A stretch of 64,000 nucleotides of DNA from Sphingobacteriaceae bacterium (GTDB lineage: Bacteria; Bacteroidota; Bacteroidia; Sphingobacteriales; Sphingobacteriaceae): positions 62,001 to 126,000 of the forward strand of contig JAQSWM010000007.1 of assembly GCA_029266635.1 (NCBI GenBank), written 5' to 3'. The translations under genes were made by a program, and so were the position numbers. The first letter of the stretch is position 1, and each line of letters begins with the position of its first letter. Positions 33,917 to 43,900 of this stretch are shown one piece after another. The notes beneath the pieces were generated by a model, which had not been told where the DNA came from, did no database searches, and saw nothing but the letters and a program-made list of their open reading frames with translations.

Positions 33917-35824
33917 TCACTTTTTCACAAGGGCAATCTTTCGGCTGTCTGCCTCCGTTGCGGCCAGGTAGAAATCTAAAAGCTCCTGATATTTATCTGG
34001 TCCGTAAATACCATCAAATAGCTGCATTTTCCTGGTGTAAATGATCTTGCCGGGTTTCACCTCAATGGTCATGCTGAACTTACCAAATGGCTTTTCTAGT
34101 ACCACGTTCGCCGGATAGGAGTCAACTTCAAAAGCTTCCGGAAGGTCAAATGTTAGTTCGTCTACATCTGTGTAGCCACGGTTAATGTAGACAGGAGTTG
34201 TCCGGTTACGCACTTCTTTGGGCACAGAACCAACTTTGTTTACTTCGTTGAGCGGGATGTACAGGCGTCCGCCGTTCAGAAAACCGTAGCTACGAGTCTC
34301 GAATGTAAAGTCCTCTGTGGTGGTGGGCAATACGCTTTTATCCTGTTTAAGAGTATAAGAGTTCACGGACAGGTTATTGATCGGGTATATTTCAGGAAGT
34401 TTTTTGATCTGGTCGGCGTATGGTGTTTCGATCAAAGCCTGACGATTGTCGTACTGAGTGCCGTAGAACATAGTTGTCATATCAGCTTTCGCCTGGCCAT
34501 CCTGACCGATGACAAAATTGGCTTTCCGTACCTGTTTGTTTGTCAAGGCATCGTACCTAGGTGTATGCATTAATTTGCCACCTTCTTCGGTACAGGCAAC
34601 AACCGTCCTGTCATCCGTAAAGTCGCTCAAAAAGCCAAAAGGAATTTGCTGGCTGGTGCACTCCAGCCAGGTGGTGTCATTAGGAAAAGGAATGCAAAGT
34701 ATTACGTGATTGCCAAAATTCATATTTGCAAAATCTGGCAGGGGACTTTCCTTTCGGCTCCCCGCTTCCACTATAGCATAGTAAGAATTTATACCAGCGG
34801 CAGCAAGTAATCCCTGAGTATAGTTTACCAAGCCCTTGCAGTCGCCATAGCTCATGCGGTCTACTTCAGATGCGAGTATTGGCTGGAAGCCGCCAATGCC
34901 AACCTGTACACTGATATATCTCATCTTGTGCTGCATGAACTCGTAAACTTTCCTGGCCTTTTCTTTTGGATCGGTGATATCTTTGGTCAATGCAGTTATT
35001 TGTGCGGCAGTTTGTGCAGGTATTTGATTACGCCCTTTCAACAGCCTCTCATACATCCATTTGCCAAATTGTTCCCAGTTAGAAAACTCGCCGTTTACAC
35101 CTTCGAAGACGAATTTTTCGGGAGCAATTTTCACACTGGTGAGGAAATTTTCAGGGGCGGGACTGTACGGCTCGTCGCGTACAGCAGCGGAATTACTTAT
35201 TTCCCAGGAATAAACCAGATTGCCATCCGGTTGCACTTCTTTTTTTACTGTCCCCGGGTAATTCAATTCCTTATATCGGATGTTGAAGTTGGGTTTGCAC
35301 GCGAACTTATAGCTTGCTTTTTCTACAGAAACACCGGGTGAGCGGTTGGGACTCCAATCGCCGAAAACCAGGCTTTGTTTGGAGCGTACCTCATATTCGT
35401 ATTCAATGGTATAGGGATATGAGTTAATGGCTGGTTTGTAGCGTTTGATGCGAGAATCTTCGTACAGCGAGAAATCATTGGCTGCGCTAAGGTCACTGAA
35501 ATCCCGTTCGGTTATCTTTCCAATCGGTATTCCGAACTCGTTGAAGACCGTGCCTTTTACAGATTTTATTTGCCGGTTTTTGTCGTACCAGATGTCGAGT
35601 ATGGCATTTTGATCGCCGGCGTTGTTGAAGACAGTCACAGCTTTTTTTTCGCTGTACACTACGTTGTTGAGATCTTTAACTTCTACATTTACCTCATTGT
35701 TCCGAATAACAGCGCTCGCCCGTACCATCAATTCTTTAGGGATCAGAGAGGTAGGGTATAAATTCTGAGCCTGTAGCGTGATTGTAAACAGCAGAAGCAA
35801 AGCGCCCAGCTTCAATGATCTCAT
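33917..35824 (-). CDS. DUF3857/transglutaminase-like secreted protein, catalytic residues mostly kept
   Basis: 635-aa exported protein: signal peptide LGALLLLFTITLQAQ. Residues about 55-215 form the DUF3857 domain; about 280-395 form a transglutaminase-like core. The Cys (Cys329 in YGDCKGLVNY) and His (His373 in FGNHVILC) are present, and the third position is Glu388 (WLECTSQQ), where Asp is usual. A DUF3858-like beta domain follows. Function of the family is unknown; a role in envelope peptide turnover is often supposed. Its ATG overlaps the stop of its paralogue by four bases, so the two are made together. Confidence 0.88.
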   Translation of the reverse strand: MRSLKLGALLLLFTITLQAQNLYPTSLIPKELMVRASAVIRNNEVNVEVKDLNNVVYSEKKAVTVFNNAGDQNAILDIWYDKNRQIKSVKGTVFNEFGIPIGKITERDFSDLSAANDFSLYEDSRIKRYKPAINSYPYTIEYEYEVRSKQSLVFGDWSPNRSPGVSVEKASYKFACKPNFNIRYKELNYPGTVKKEVQPDGNLVYSWEISNSAAVRDEPYSPAPENFLTSVKIAPEKFVFEGVNGEFSNWEQFGKWMYERLLKGRNQIPAQTAAQITALTKDITDPKEKARKVYEFMQHKMRYISVQVGIGGFQPILASEVDRMSYGDCKGLVNYTQGLLAAAGINSYYAIVEAGSRKESPLPDFANMNFGNHVILCIPFPNDTTWLECTSQQIPFGFLSDFTDDRTVVACTEEGGKLMHTPRYDALTNKQVRKANFVIGQDGQAKADMTTMFYGTQYDNRQALIETPYADQIKKLPEIYPINNLSVNSYTLKQDKSVLPTTTEDFTFETRSYGFLNGGRLYIPLNEVNKVGSVPKEVRNRTTPVYINRGYTDVDELTFDLPEAFEVDSYPANVVLEKPFGKFSMTIEVKPGKIIYTRKMQLFDGIYGPDKYQELLDFYLAATEADSRKIALVKK

Positions 35825-37794
35825 AACTTCTTCTTAAATACGATTTCGGATTTCTGCGTCTCTACGATCTTGTTGAAAAGCTCTTTGATATACGGATATT
35901 CATTGGGCTGGTAGATCGACTTGTTCAGGGAGACCAGCTGTGAAAAGGAGAGCTTATTTTCCTCCGATGAGCTGTTTACCGAATATTTGCCGCCTTCCAG
36001 TGGAAGGGCGAGGCCAACAGCGTCGGGTTTGCTTTGTATCTCGAACTTAGCCGGGTATCGCAGAATGAGAGTCATTCTTGTGTCCGATGGTGCGCCCCAA
36101 TCTACCGGATAACTTCTCTCTTTCAGTTTAAACGGATTCTCTTTAACTGGGTCAATAAAGAAGGGGTTAAAAGAGAACCGGTCTGTGTTGAGGTCGTCAT
36201 AGGCATCAATCTGAACCTCGTACTTCTCAGAGAGCGTTTGGTCAAGGCTGTCGAGACTTCCAAAAGATGAGTTGAGGATTTTTATCTTGGGCATTCTCTC
36301 ATCAAGGCTTTCTACATATTCTTCTGTTGAATTGAATTTTTTAATGGCCTTCCGTTTGTTATAAGCCTCATATCCGTTCGAGTAGCAAATTATAGTGCCG
36401 GAAATCTTGCCATCTTCGCCTAATGTAAGGTCAAGATTATAGGAAGAGGATTCCCTTTGCTGTGCAACCATGTCTATCCAGTATGAGGGCTTTTCTGAAC
36501 TTATCACCCGTCCCTGATCATTTATGCACCTGATGGGGAGCAAACCGAAAGGAAGCAATGGGTCTGTGGCATCGAGGAGGTAGCTTTTGTCGCCGATGTT
36601 CACCTTTGCAACAACATAATTGAAATCGCTTACTACCGGATATACTTTATTGATGACGCCATTTTCTCTTGTAGAAAGCAACACGGCCTCTGTGTTAAGG
36701 CCGGCTGCCGACAAAGCAGCTATTAATGACAAATTGATATCTGCAACAGATCCTGAATGGCTCTCCATAGCCTTCTTTATCCCGTCATCACTAGAATAGG
36801 TGTGTATGTTATTCCACTTGAACCATTTCTGTGTATAAGCGTAAACCGCTTTTGCCTTCGTTAGCTCATCATTAGAGCCTTTAGTTATTGAGGGCAACAC
36901 GGTTTTGAATAAGTCTGTCTTCTTCATCTGGCCACCGAATTCCACACCTCGTTTCAAATCATAATCTATGTCTTTCCAATCTTTAGTAACGGCGTGCTTA
37001 CCTCCGCGATAGTCGTAGTACTGCGCTAACTCAAAGTTGATCGCCGATCTGTAGTTGCTTGCGGCAGTCATATAATCCTCCTCAACCAGCGCTGGTATAT
37101 CCGACATTGAATAGGTCATTTTCGAGCAATCTGCTGTAAAGCCATTGCCGCCATTGAAGCAGTCTTGTGCCACCTCCGATTTTGTGTTTCCTATCTTCAA
37201 CAGTCCGATTAAGGTGACATTATACTCGTAAACTGATGGGATCATAGCAACGTATTCGCTATAAACCTTAGGGATATCCCACTGGAAAACCCATTTTCGG
37301 AAATTAAACTTAAAAGGAGATTCTATTTGATATTTGTATTCGATTATGCACCCATCCGTCAAGTTAGGCATCGCAAACTTTACCAAATCCCAATACCGGT
37401 TTTTATTCTCTTTGTAAACCTTCTTCAATTCAAGAGGCGTTTTTGCGATTGACCCATCAGCTTTTGTAGTAAACGTGATTCCATTGATATGAGAAACCGT
37501 TTCCATATTCTGCGTATCGCTTTTATACACAGGAATTATGATGTTTCCATGTTCAAAGGCTTTTTTGTTGAAGATCTTTATTCGCACATGATGTTCAAAG
37601 ATGAGCGGGAATGGTGCCTCGCTGCTAATAGCGGCTGTGCCGAACTCTTTTAATACAACAGCATTTGCGGTCGTGTCTTTGCTGTAAGAAGACAGTTGTA
37701 GTTCCTCACGTGTGACTTTCCCAAAATCGAAGTCCTGGGAAAATGAATTGAAAGCAATGCACAGGAGCAATGCCACAAATAATATGCGTTTCAT
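35821..37794 (-). CDS. DUF3857/transglutaminase-like paralogue with lost catalytic Cys and His
   Basis: 657-aa exported protein: signal peptide ending SFSQ. Same domain order as the downstream neighbour: DUF3857 (about 60-250), transglutaminase-like core (about 300-415), C-terminal beta domain. Where the neighbour has GDCKGLVN this protein has GSVADIN, so the nucleophile is replaced by Val350; the His position is Tyr393 (FNYVVAKV); only Asp408 (LLDATDP) remains. It is therefore predicted to be non-enzymatic. First gene of the pair, overlapping the active-type copy by four bases. It may bind or regulate the same ligand or partner. Confidence 0.88.
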   Translation of the reverse strand: MKRILFVALLLCIAFNSFSQDFDFGKVTREELQLSSYSKDTTANAVVLKEFGTAAISSEAPFPLIFEHHVRIKIFNKKAFEHGNIIIPVYKSDTQNMETVSHINGITFTTKADGSIAKTPLELKKVYKENKNRYWDLVKFAMPNLTDGCIIEYKYQIESPFKFNFRKWVFQWDIPKVYSEYVAMIPSVYEYNVTLIGLLKIGNTKSEVAQDCFNGGNGFTADCSKMTYSMSDIPALVEEDYMTAASNYRSAINFELAQYYDYRGGKHAVTKDWKDIDYDLKRGVEFGGQMKKTDLFKTVLPSITKGSNDELTKAKAVYAYTQKWFKWNNIHTYSSDDGIKKAMESHSGSVADINLSLIAALSAAGLNTEAVLLSTRENGVINKVYPVVSDFNYVVAKVNIGDKSYLLDATDPLLPFGLLPIRCINDQGRVISSEKPSYWIDMVAQQRESSSYNLDLTLGEDGKISGTIICYSNGYEAYNKRKAIKKFNSTEEYVESLDERMPKIKILNSSFGSLDSLDQTLSEKYEVQIDAYDDLNTDRFSFNPFFIDPVKENPFKLKERSYPVDWGAPSDTRMTLILRYPAKFEIQSKPDAVGLALPLEGGKYSVNSSSEENKLSFSQLVSLNKSIYQPNEYPYIKELFNKIVETQKSEIVFKKKL

Positions 37795-37871
37795 TGTGAA
37801 TAGTTAGGTTCGGTTAAAGTAAATAATCTCATACACAATTTCAATACCTTTTCCCGACCTTTACATTCTTT

Positions 37872-38888
37872 ATGAAGCTTAACCTTAAACGTCCGCTGGC
37901 ATTCTTTGACCTGGAGACAACCGGCACCAATCTGGCGATAGATCGCATAGTTGAAATCTCAATTCTGAAGGCGATGCCGGATGGAACCGAACAGATCAAA
38001 ACGATGCGAATCAATCCGGAAATGCCGATCCCACTCGAATCATCGCTCATTCATGGTATTTACGATGAGCATGTAAAGGATGCCCAAACATTCAAGATGG
38101 CAGGCGAGGAGTTAGCCCGTTTTCTGGATGATAGCGATCTGGCTGGTTTCAACTCCAACCGTTTTGATATCCCGATGCTTTTGGAAGAGTTTTTACGTGC
38201 CGGAATCGACTTCGATCTTGAGAACAGGCATTTCGTGGATGTGCAAAATATCTTTCACCAGATGGAGCAGCGCACGCTAAAGGCAGCTTACCAGTTCTAC
38301 TGCGGAAAAAGCATCGAGAACGCACACTCTGCGGAGGCGGATATAAAAGCTACATACGAGGTTCTACTGGCACAGCTCGACCGGTATAAAGACGCGGATT
38401 TCGAAGATAAAAAAGGCAACATCAGCAAGCCGGTGCAGAACGATGTAGAGGCTTTGCACAAATTTACTAACCTGAGCCGCCCGGTTGATTTTGCCGGTCG
38501 GATGGTTTATAATGAAGATGGTGAAGAAATTATAAACTTCGGCAAGCACAAAGGCAAGCGTGTGGAAGATGTGTTCCATGCTGAGCCGAGCTATTATGCC
38601 TGGATGCAGCAAGGCGATTTTCCTCTGTACACGAAGCGCTGCCTCGAAAAAATTTGGGTGCGGTGGAACGAGAAAAAGATCATCGTGAAGCAGCAACGGG
38701 AAACAATTACGGTCATCGACCGGAAAAGCCTCGAAGAAGTACAGAAGAAAGGGGAAGCTCAAGCCCAACGCGAACCTTCTGGTCAGGGACAAGATAACCG
38801 GTCAGCAAATCAGCAACAGCAAAAGAAAAAATCCGAGCCTATCACCAACGACATGCTCGAACAACTAAAACTGAAATTCGGAAAATAG
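37872..38888 (+). CDS. DnaQ-like 3'-5' exonuclease with ExoX-type C-terminus
   Basis: 338-aa cytoplasmic DEDDh exonuclease. Exo I is FFDLETTGTN with Asp13 and Glu15; Exo II lies in DLAGFNSNRFDIPML; Exo III has the His and Asp of NAHSAEADIKATYEVL. After the nuclease (about 1-180) a second conserved block, INFGKHKGKRVEDVFHAEPS, matches the small ExoX-like C-terminal domain, followed by a Gln/Lys-rich tail. It probably acts in DNA repair or end processing rather than as the replicative proofreading subunit, since it has extra domains. The M1 peptidase gene starts ten bases downstream. Confidence 0.9.
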   Translation: MKLNLKRPLAFFDLETTGTNLAIDRIVEISILKAMPDGTEQIKTMRINPEMPIPLESSLIHGIYDEHVKDAQTFKMAGEELARFLDDSDLAGFNSNRFDIPMLLEEFLRAGIDFDLENRHFVDVQNIFHQMEQRTLKAAYQFYCGKSIENAHSAEADIKATYEVLLAQLDRYKDADFEDKKGNISKPVQNDVEALHKFTNLSRPVDFAGRMVYNEDGEEIINFGKHKGKRVEDVFHAEPSYYAWMQQGDFPLYTKRCLEKIWVRWNEKKIIVKQQRETITVIDRKSLEEVQKKGEAQAQREPSGQGQDNRSANQQQQKKKSEPITNDMLEQLKLKFGK

Positions 38889-38898
38889 CTATTCTCAT

Positions 38899-40755
38899 AT
38901 GTTAAAAAAACTGTCATTCTTTGTCCTGCTGGCTATTGCGCAGGTTTCTATTGCACAAACAAGTCTACCGATACCTGTTAATATTGAACAGGCATTTAAG
39001 AAAGGCACACGTTCTCTGAGCGGAAAGCCCGGTGCAAATTATTGGCAAAACACAGCCAACTACACTATTAAGGTGAAGTTTGATCCGGCTACGCGGGAAG
39101 TAGCTGGCACGGTGGATATCGCTTATATAAACAACAGCCCGGATACCCTGAAACAGGTTTTGTTTAAACTCTATCCGAACTTGTACCAGAAAGGTGCGCC
39201 AAGAGCATCGCGGATAGCGCCTGAAGATATAAACGACGGCGTACAGATTCAGAAGGTGGTAGTTAATGGCAAGGAGAACTCGGGGAGGCTTGCTATTGAT
39301 AATACAAACTGGAACCTGAGGGTTATGCCCATCGCTCCAAAGCAATCCGCAAATTTTTCAATTACATATTCGTACATTCTGAACAAAGGCTCTCATAACC
39401 GGACCGGTCAAGTAGATGAAACATCAGATTTTGTGGCTTATTTCTTTCCAAGAATAGCAGTTTACGACGATGTCGATGGCTGGAACCGATATCCGTATCG
39501 CGGCTCTGAAGAGTTTTACAACGACTTCTGCAACTTTGATGCGGAGATTACAGTTCCGGACAAATTTGTGGTGTGGGCTACAGGCGATCTCACAAATGCT
39601 TCACAGGTTTTCAACGAAACTATTGTGAAGCGTATCCAGTCGGCGGAGAAGAGCGATGCTGTTGTGGATGTGATTGACAGCACCGATTTAAAACGAGGCA
39701 ACATCACCAAGCAAGGCTCAAACACCTGGAAGTTCAGCGCAAAGAATGTAACGGATTTCGTCTTTGCAACCAGCGATCATTACTTCTGGAAATCCGCGAG
39801 CCTGGTCGTTGATCCAAAAACAGGCAGGCGCACTCGGGTAGATGCAGTGTTCAATCCTATCCATAAAGATTATTACGAGGTGATCGACTTTGCACGGAAA
39901 ACGGTTGAGGCAATGAGCTACAAATTCCCGAAATGGCCCTATCCGTATTCGCACGAAACAGTGTTTGATGGCTTAGACCAGATGGAATATCCCATGATGG
40001 TGAATGACAATCCGCTGGAGAATCGCACAGATGCCATCACGCTTACCGACCATGAAATTTTCCATACCATGTTCCCTTTTTACATGGGAATTAATGAAAC
40101 GAAGTACGGATGGATGGACGAGGGCTGGGCGACGATAGGAGAGTGGCTCATTTCGCCGATGATTGATCCGTCGATAGATGATGATTATGGTGTGGAGGCT
40201 TACGCGAGATCGGCGGGAACCGAAGCTGATTTGCCCATTGTTACCTTAACTCCTCAGCAGAGCGGTATTGGTTCTTTTACAAACGTTTATCCTAAGCCTG
40301 CGATGGGCTATTTGTATGTGAAGGATATGCTTGGCAATGAGTTGTTCACCAAAGCTCTGCACAATTACATTTCGCTTTGGAACGGCAAGCACCCACTTCC
40401 CTGGGATTTCTTCAACAGCATGAATGCGGGAGCGGGGCAGGACCTGAACTGGTTTTGGAAACGCTGGTTCTTTGATGATGGGATTCCTGATCTGGCTATT
40501 ACGAGCGTAAAGGCTTTAGGCAAGGGCTTCAGGATAGTGGTGGAAATGAAGGGCGCAAAGCCGGTTCCCGTGGATTTAACTCTGAATTACAGCGACAACA
40601 CTACTGAAAAAATACATCGGAGTGTTGTGGTGTGGAAAAACGCGAAATCCGTTTCGATTGATCTGGCTACAAGCAAAAAGATTGTAAAAGCTGAGCTAGG
40701 CAGCACCCACGTGCCGGATTCAAACAAGAAGGATAATGTGTGGGTTGGGAAATAG
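38899..40755 (+). CDS. M1-family zinc metallopeptidase (gluzincin)
   Basis: 618-aa exported aminopeptidase-like protein: signal peptide ending SIAQ. An N-terminal beta domain precedes the catalytic part. The zinc motif is His385-Glu-x-x-His389 (HEIFH), with Glu408 in GWMDEGWA at the HExxH-x18-E distance of the M1 family. DGLDQMEYPMMV upstream corresponds to the substrate-binding GxMEN region with Met-Glu retained. Periplasmic peptide turnover is likely. It probably shares a transcript with the exonuclease gene. A second, longer M1 homologue is at 56.7 kb. Confidence 0.92.
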   Translation: MLKKLSFFVLLAIAQVSIAQTSLPIPVNIEQAFKKGTRSLSGKPGANYWQNTANYTIKVKFDPATREVAGTVDIAYINNSPDTLKQVLFKLYPNLYQKGAPRASRIAPEDINDGVQIQKVVVNGKENSGRLAIDNTNWNLRVMPIAPKQSANFSITYSYILNKGSHNRTGQVDETSDFVAYFFPRIAVYDDVDGWNRYPYRGSEEFYNDFCNFDAEITVPDKFVVWATGDLTNASQVFNETIVKRIQSAEKSDAVVDVIDSTDLKRGNITKQGSNTWKFSAKNVTDFVFATSDHYFWKSASLVVDPKTGRRTRVDAVFNPIHKDYYEVIDFARKTVEAMSYKFPKWPYPYSHETVFDGLDQMEYPMMVNDNPLENRTDAITLTDHEIFHTMFPFYMGINETKYGWMDEGWATIGEWLISPMIDPSIDDDYGVEAYARSAGTEADLPIVTLTPQQSGIGSFTNVYPKPAMGYLYVKDMLGNELFTKALHNYISLWNGKHPLPWDFFNSMNAGAGQDLNWFWKRWFFDDGIPDLAITSVKALGKGFRIVVEMKGAKPVPVDLTLNYSDNTTEKIHRSVVVWKNAKSVSIDLATSKKIVKAELGSTHVPDSNKKDNVWVGK

Positions 40756-40757
40756 AG

Positions 40758-41128
40758 TTAGCTCTCCTGTAGTAAGATCAATTCGATACCTTCGATATTT
40801 CTGAAGCCTTTGTCTGACGTGACAAGCGGCAGATTCAAGTACAATGAAGTAGCTGCGATTATAGCGTCCGGCGTTTTGATGTTTTGCTTTTGTTTCATTT
40901 CTATTGCAAGAAACCTGATTTCAGAAGTTAGTTCGATGAGGATGCAATCTTGCAATAGTTCTTGTAATGCTTTTTGTCGGCATCTGCTATATTTTTCCAG
41001 CCGAGAAGCTCAATCTCTGATATAACAGATGCAACTACATTGCCATCCAAGAAAGGCTCTGTTTTGGGGTGACCCTCGTGAACGTCGATTAAGAAATTAG
41101 TGTCGGCAACAAAACTAATCCCATTCAT
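40758..41128 (-). pseudogene. PIN-domain (VapC-like) toxin, frameshifted
   Basis: Two frames together rebuild one PIN ribonuclease of about 123 aa. The first (from 41128) starts MNGISFVADTNFLIDVHEGH and reaches ADADKK; the second continues KALQELLQDCILIEL and ends at 40758 with LVTSDKGFRNIEGIEL. They join if one A is restored to the run of five A (minus strand) at 40971-40975. The acidic PIN residues are all still encoded (VADTN, SEIEL, TPDA, TSDKGF). The antitoxin gene overlaps the start by 14 bases. The defect may be recent, a phase-variable tract, or a sequencing error. Confidence 0.82.
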
Positions 41129-41282
41129 TCCGAATGTTTTGTTGGAAGGTTACTGAGTTAAGGCCTCTTTTTAATTTGCCAAAATGTTTTCTAAGGCTCT
41201 TCTTCTCCTTTTCTTTTGATAGGCGATCAATAGCTTGAATGACCTTTTCTTTGGTTACCGGACCTTTTATTTCAACTACCAT
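41115..41282 (-). CDS. Antitoxin of the PIN toxin locus (55 aa)
   Basis: Small gene ending 14 bases into the PIN toxin gene, the usual order antitoxin then toxin. The 55-aa product starts MVVEIKGPVTKEKVIQAIDR and includes KKSLRKHFGKLKRGL and a QNIRNEW tail; the HFGKLKRG block is common in Bacteroidetes antitoxins that partner PIN toxins. It would neutralise the toxin and probably represses its own operon. The gene itself looks intact. Confidence 0.7.
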   Translation of the reverse strand: MVVEIKGPVTKEKVIQAIDRLSKEKEKKSLRKHFGKLKRGLNSVTFQQNIRNEWD

Positions 41283-41312
41283 ATTGTAAATATATCAAAA
41301 ATAGTGCTGAGT

Positions 41313-42260
41313 TTAAGCGAGTTGATCCTGTTTGCTGAGAAACCCAATATTCCTCTTCAATCCAGAGAATTTTGTCCTCTTAACAGCCGACTTTTGAAAC
41401 ACTTTTCTGAACGTGTCTTCTGTAATCTCTTCCCAATCCTGGGCGGAGATTCCCAACAACTCCTCATGGGGAAAGAACTGGGGCTCTTTGTGGGCAATAG
41501 AGAACCTGTTCCAGGGGCATACGTCCTGACACACATCGCAGCCGAACATCCAGTTATCCATTTTGCCCTGAAACTCTGCGGGAATTTCATTTTTGAGTTC
41601 AATTGTGAGATAAGAAATGCAGCGGCTACCATCAACTAGGTAAGGCGCAACGATGGCATCAGTAGGGCAGGCGTCTATGCAGCGGGTGCAGGTGCCGCAG
41701 TGGTCTTGCGTCGGAGCTACATCGTATTCTAAGTCGAGATCAAGGATAAGTTCACAAAGGAAAAAGAACGAACCCGCGTTCTTATTGAGCAAGTTGGTGT
41801 TCTTTCCGGTCCAACCAAGCCCGGCTTTCTTTGCCCAGGCTTTGTCCAGCACCGGCGCAGAGTCCACAAAAACCCTTCCCTCAACATCTCCAATGTTTTC
41901 GCGGATAATTTCCAGAAGCTGCTTTAACTTGTCTTTTATCACAAAATGATAATCGGTGCCGTAAGCGTATTTGGAGATTTTTGGCGCCAGCGGATCGCTT
42001 TGTTTTTCTTCCGTGTAGTAGTTCAGCGCAAGCGAAATCACCGATTTTGCACCATCCACGAGCTTCGTTGGATCAAGCCGTCTATCGAAATGATTTTCCA
42101 TGTATTGCATTTCTCCATGGAAGCCACTTTTGAGCCAGGTTTCCAGCCGGGGAGCTTCTTCTTCAAGAAAACCAGCCTTTGCAATACCGCAGAACATGAA
42201 TCCCAGCCTGGCCGCTTCAGCTTTAATCAATTGCGAATATTTTAACCTGTTTTGGAGCAT
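41313..42260 (-). CDS. queG: Epoxyqueuosine reductase
   Basis: 315-aa cobalamin-dependent iron-sulfur enzyme reducing epoxyqueuosine in tRNA to queuosine, the last step of Q synthesis. Two 4Fe-4S sites are encoded: Cys188, 191, 194 and 198 in [16 protein letters not shown], and Cys241, 244 and 248 in [11 protein letters not shown], with Cys214 as a further candidate ligand. Catalytic Asp133 lies in VDSAPVLDK, and the family block [15 protein letters not shown] is intact. Length is normal for the short QueG form. The antitoxin gene ATG lies 31 bases from its stop on the same strand. Confidence 0.95.
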   Translation of the reverse strand: MLQNRLKYSQLIKAEAARLGFMFCGIAKAGFLEEEAPRLETWLKSGFHGEMQYMENHFDRRLDPTKLVDGAKSVISLALNYYTEEKQSDPLAPKISKYAYGTDYHFVIKDKLKQLLEIIRENIGDVEGRVFVDSAPVLDKAWAKKAGLGWTGKNTNLLNKNAGSFFFLCELILDLDLEYDVAPTQDHCGTCTRCIDACPTDAIVAPYLVDGSRCISYLTIELKNEIPAEFQGKMDNWMFGCDVCQDVCPWNRFSIAHKEPQFFPHEELLGISAQDWEEITEDTFRKVFQKSAVKRTKFSGLKRNIGFLSKQDQLA

Positions 42261-42289
42261 CAGCGCAAAGATAGCAAACCTATCGCTGC

Positions 42290-43900
42290 TTAAACGGCGG
42301 GGAATAGCCAGTTATATGCGTCCTCTATCGAACTAAATGATTTTGTTGCGATTTTTGCCGCATTTTCCACCATGCTTTTATCAGCCGATAGCTTGCTGAA
42401 TCTTTCCTTCGAATAAATCCATGCGAACTGCTTCAATCCCGCGGTTTCCATGTCCGGTAGCCACTCTTTTGCAACCCAGTCAACAGTCCCAGACGGACCT
42501 CCTAAAACGTTCATAGTATTGTAGAGAACTTTTGAACACCTGTTTTTCCGAAGCATCTCCAGTATAATCTTGCTTCCTTGTTCCACAGATTGTAAATCAG
42601 GGAAGCCCTTCCAGTCAACCCGCAATAAGCCACTATTCTCATCGCAGCGTATATCTAACTTATCGCTAACGTAGTGTCTTTCATCCTCTAAACCGGGCAG
42701 GGCGCTTGCGTCCGCTACGGGGAGGCGGAAGTAAAATGTAGACCCTTCGCCGAGCGTGCTTTCTATCCAGAAACTGCCCTTGTGACGGCCTAGTATTTCT
42801 GAAGCTATGTAAAGTCCCAGCCCCAGCCCTTCAAATTTCATTGCAGTGTTGTCTACCCGGTAAAAGCGGTCGAAGAGGCTTCCCAAATGCTCGGCGGCAA
42901 TCCCTATTCCAAAGTCGCGTATGGCAACAACAAGATTATTATCAATCAACTCTGAACTGATAATCACTTTGTCAGCATCAGGCGAATATTTGATAGCGTT
43001 TATCAGAAAGTTGGTGATAACCTGCTCTATGCGATGACGGTCGCCATTCAATACGACCGAAGGGTTGCTTTCAATAATGAGCTTATGGGTTACAGACAAT
43101 TGTATGCCGCTTACTACTTCTCTGATTGCATCAGCCATATCAAACCGGTCAAGGCTATATATGAGCTTCCCGCTGCTGATCCTTGAGACGTCAAGCAGAT
43201 CTTGTACCAGACGTTCGAGCCGCTTGATCTGATTCATGCTTTTGGAAACAAACACATTGGCTTTAGTGCCTGCCACCGTTTTTTCCAGTAATTGCATGTA
43301 TGCTTTCAAACTTGTAAGCGGCGTTTTTAGCTCATGGCTTGCTACATTCAAGAATTCATCTTTTTTATACATGAGCTGCTGAATAGCTTCTTTGTCGTCT
43401 TCCTGCTGGCTTAAAGCCCTGCGCAATTGCTGGCGCATAGAATCTATCGTGCTGGCCAGGCGTTCTGCTTTGGCAGCAGTTTTCTCAGCAATTATTGCCA
43501 GGCTTTGGTTTGCAAGAATGGATTGTTCATGCCTGAGCAAGGACCCAATTAACGGCATCAAAGCATATAGCGGTTCCAGTTCTTCCCGTCTCGGCGTCCC
43601 GCCAATAAATACGGCTATAGATTTCCTTTCCTCATCCGGGAAACCGGTGACCTGAATCATTCCCTCCGGCTGTTCTAAAACGCCCTGATGATATCCTGTT
43701 TGGCAGGAGGCAAGAAAGTTTTGCCAGGCTTTGCCGTTGGGGAGTGTTTGGATAAAGCCCGGACCGGGCAGCAAGATGTTAATTTCCGGGTCATTGATGA
43801 ATATGATAAGATTATCAGAGTCGAAGTAGGACGCGAGCCTTTTGGCAGCATCCTGCCGTAAATCGCGGTGATACAACGCTGCAATAAGCTTCAGATCCAT
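42290..43900 (-). CDS. Histidine kinase with C-terminal SpoIIAA-like (STAS/SEC14-type) domain
   Basis: 536-aa protein without membrane segments. Residues 1-125 are an uncharacterised, possibly sensory region; 130-180 is a helical linker. HisKA has His189 in [15 protein letters not shown]; the ATPase has [16 protein letters not shown] at 329-333 and GLGLGL at 358-363. An extra domain occupies about 410-536 ([16 protein letters not shown], then [20 protein letters not shown]), which resembles the SpoIIAA-like/STAS family of small standalone proteins. No receiver is present. The start codon directly abuts the stop of the FIST gene, so the two are translationally coupled. The kinase core is close to that of the PAS kinase at 7.9 kb. 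Confidence 0.88.
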   Translation of the reverse strand: MDLKLIAALYHRDLRQDAAKRLASYFDSDNLIIFINDPEINILLPGPGFIQTLPNGKAWQNFLASCQTGYHQGVLEQPEGMIQVTGFPDEERKSIAVFIGGTPRREELEPLYALMPLIGSLLRHEQSILANQSLAIIAEKTAAKAERLASTIDSMRQQLRRALSQQEDDKEAIQQLMYKKDEFLNVASHELKTPLTSLKAYMQLLEKTVAGTKANVFVSKSMNQIKRLERLVQDLLDVSRISSGKLIYSLDRFDMADAIREVVSGIQLSVTHKLIIESNPSVVLNGDRHRIEQVITNFLINAIKYSPDADKVIISSELIDNNLVVAIRDFGIGIAAEHLGSLFDRFYRVDNTAMKFEGLGLGLYIASEILGRHKGSFWIESTLGEGSTFYFRLPVADASALPGLEDERHYVSDKLDIRCDENSGLLRVDWKGFPDLQSVEQGSKIILEMLRKNRCSKVLYNTMNVLGGPSGTVDWVAKEWLPDMETAGLKQFAWIYSKERFSKLSADKSMVENAAKIATKSFSSIEDAYNWLFPAV

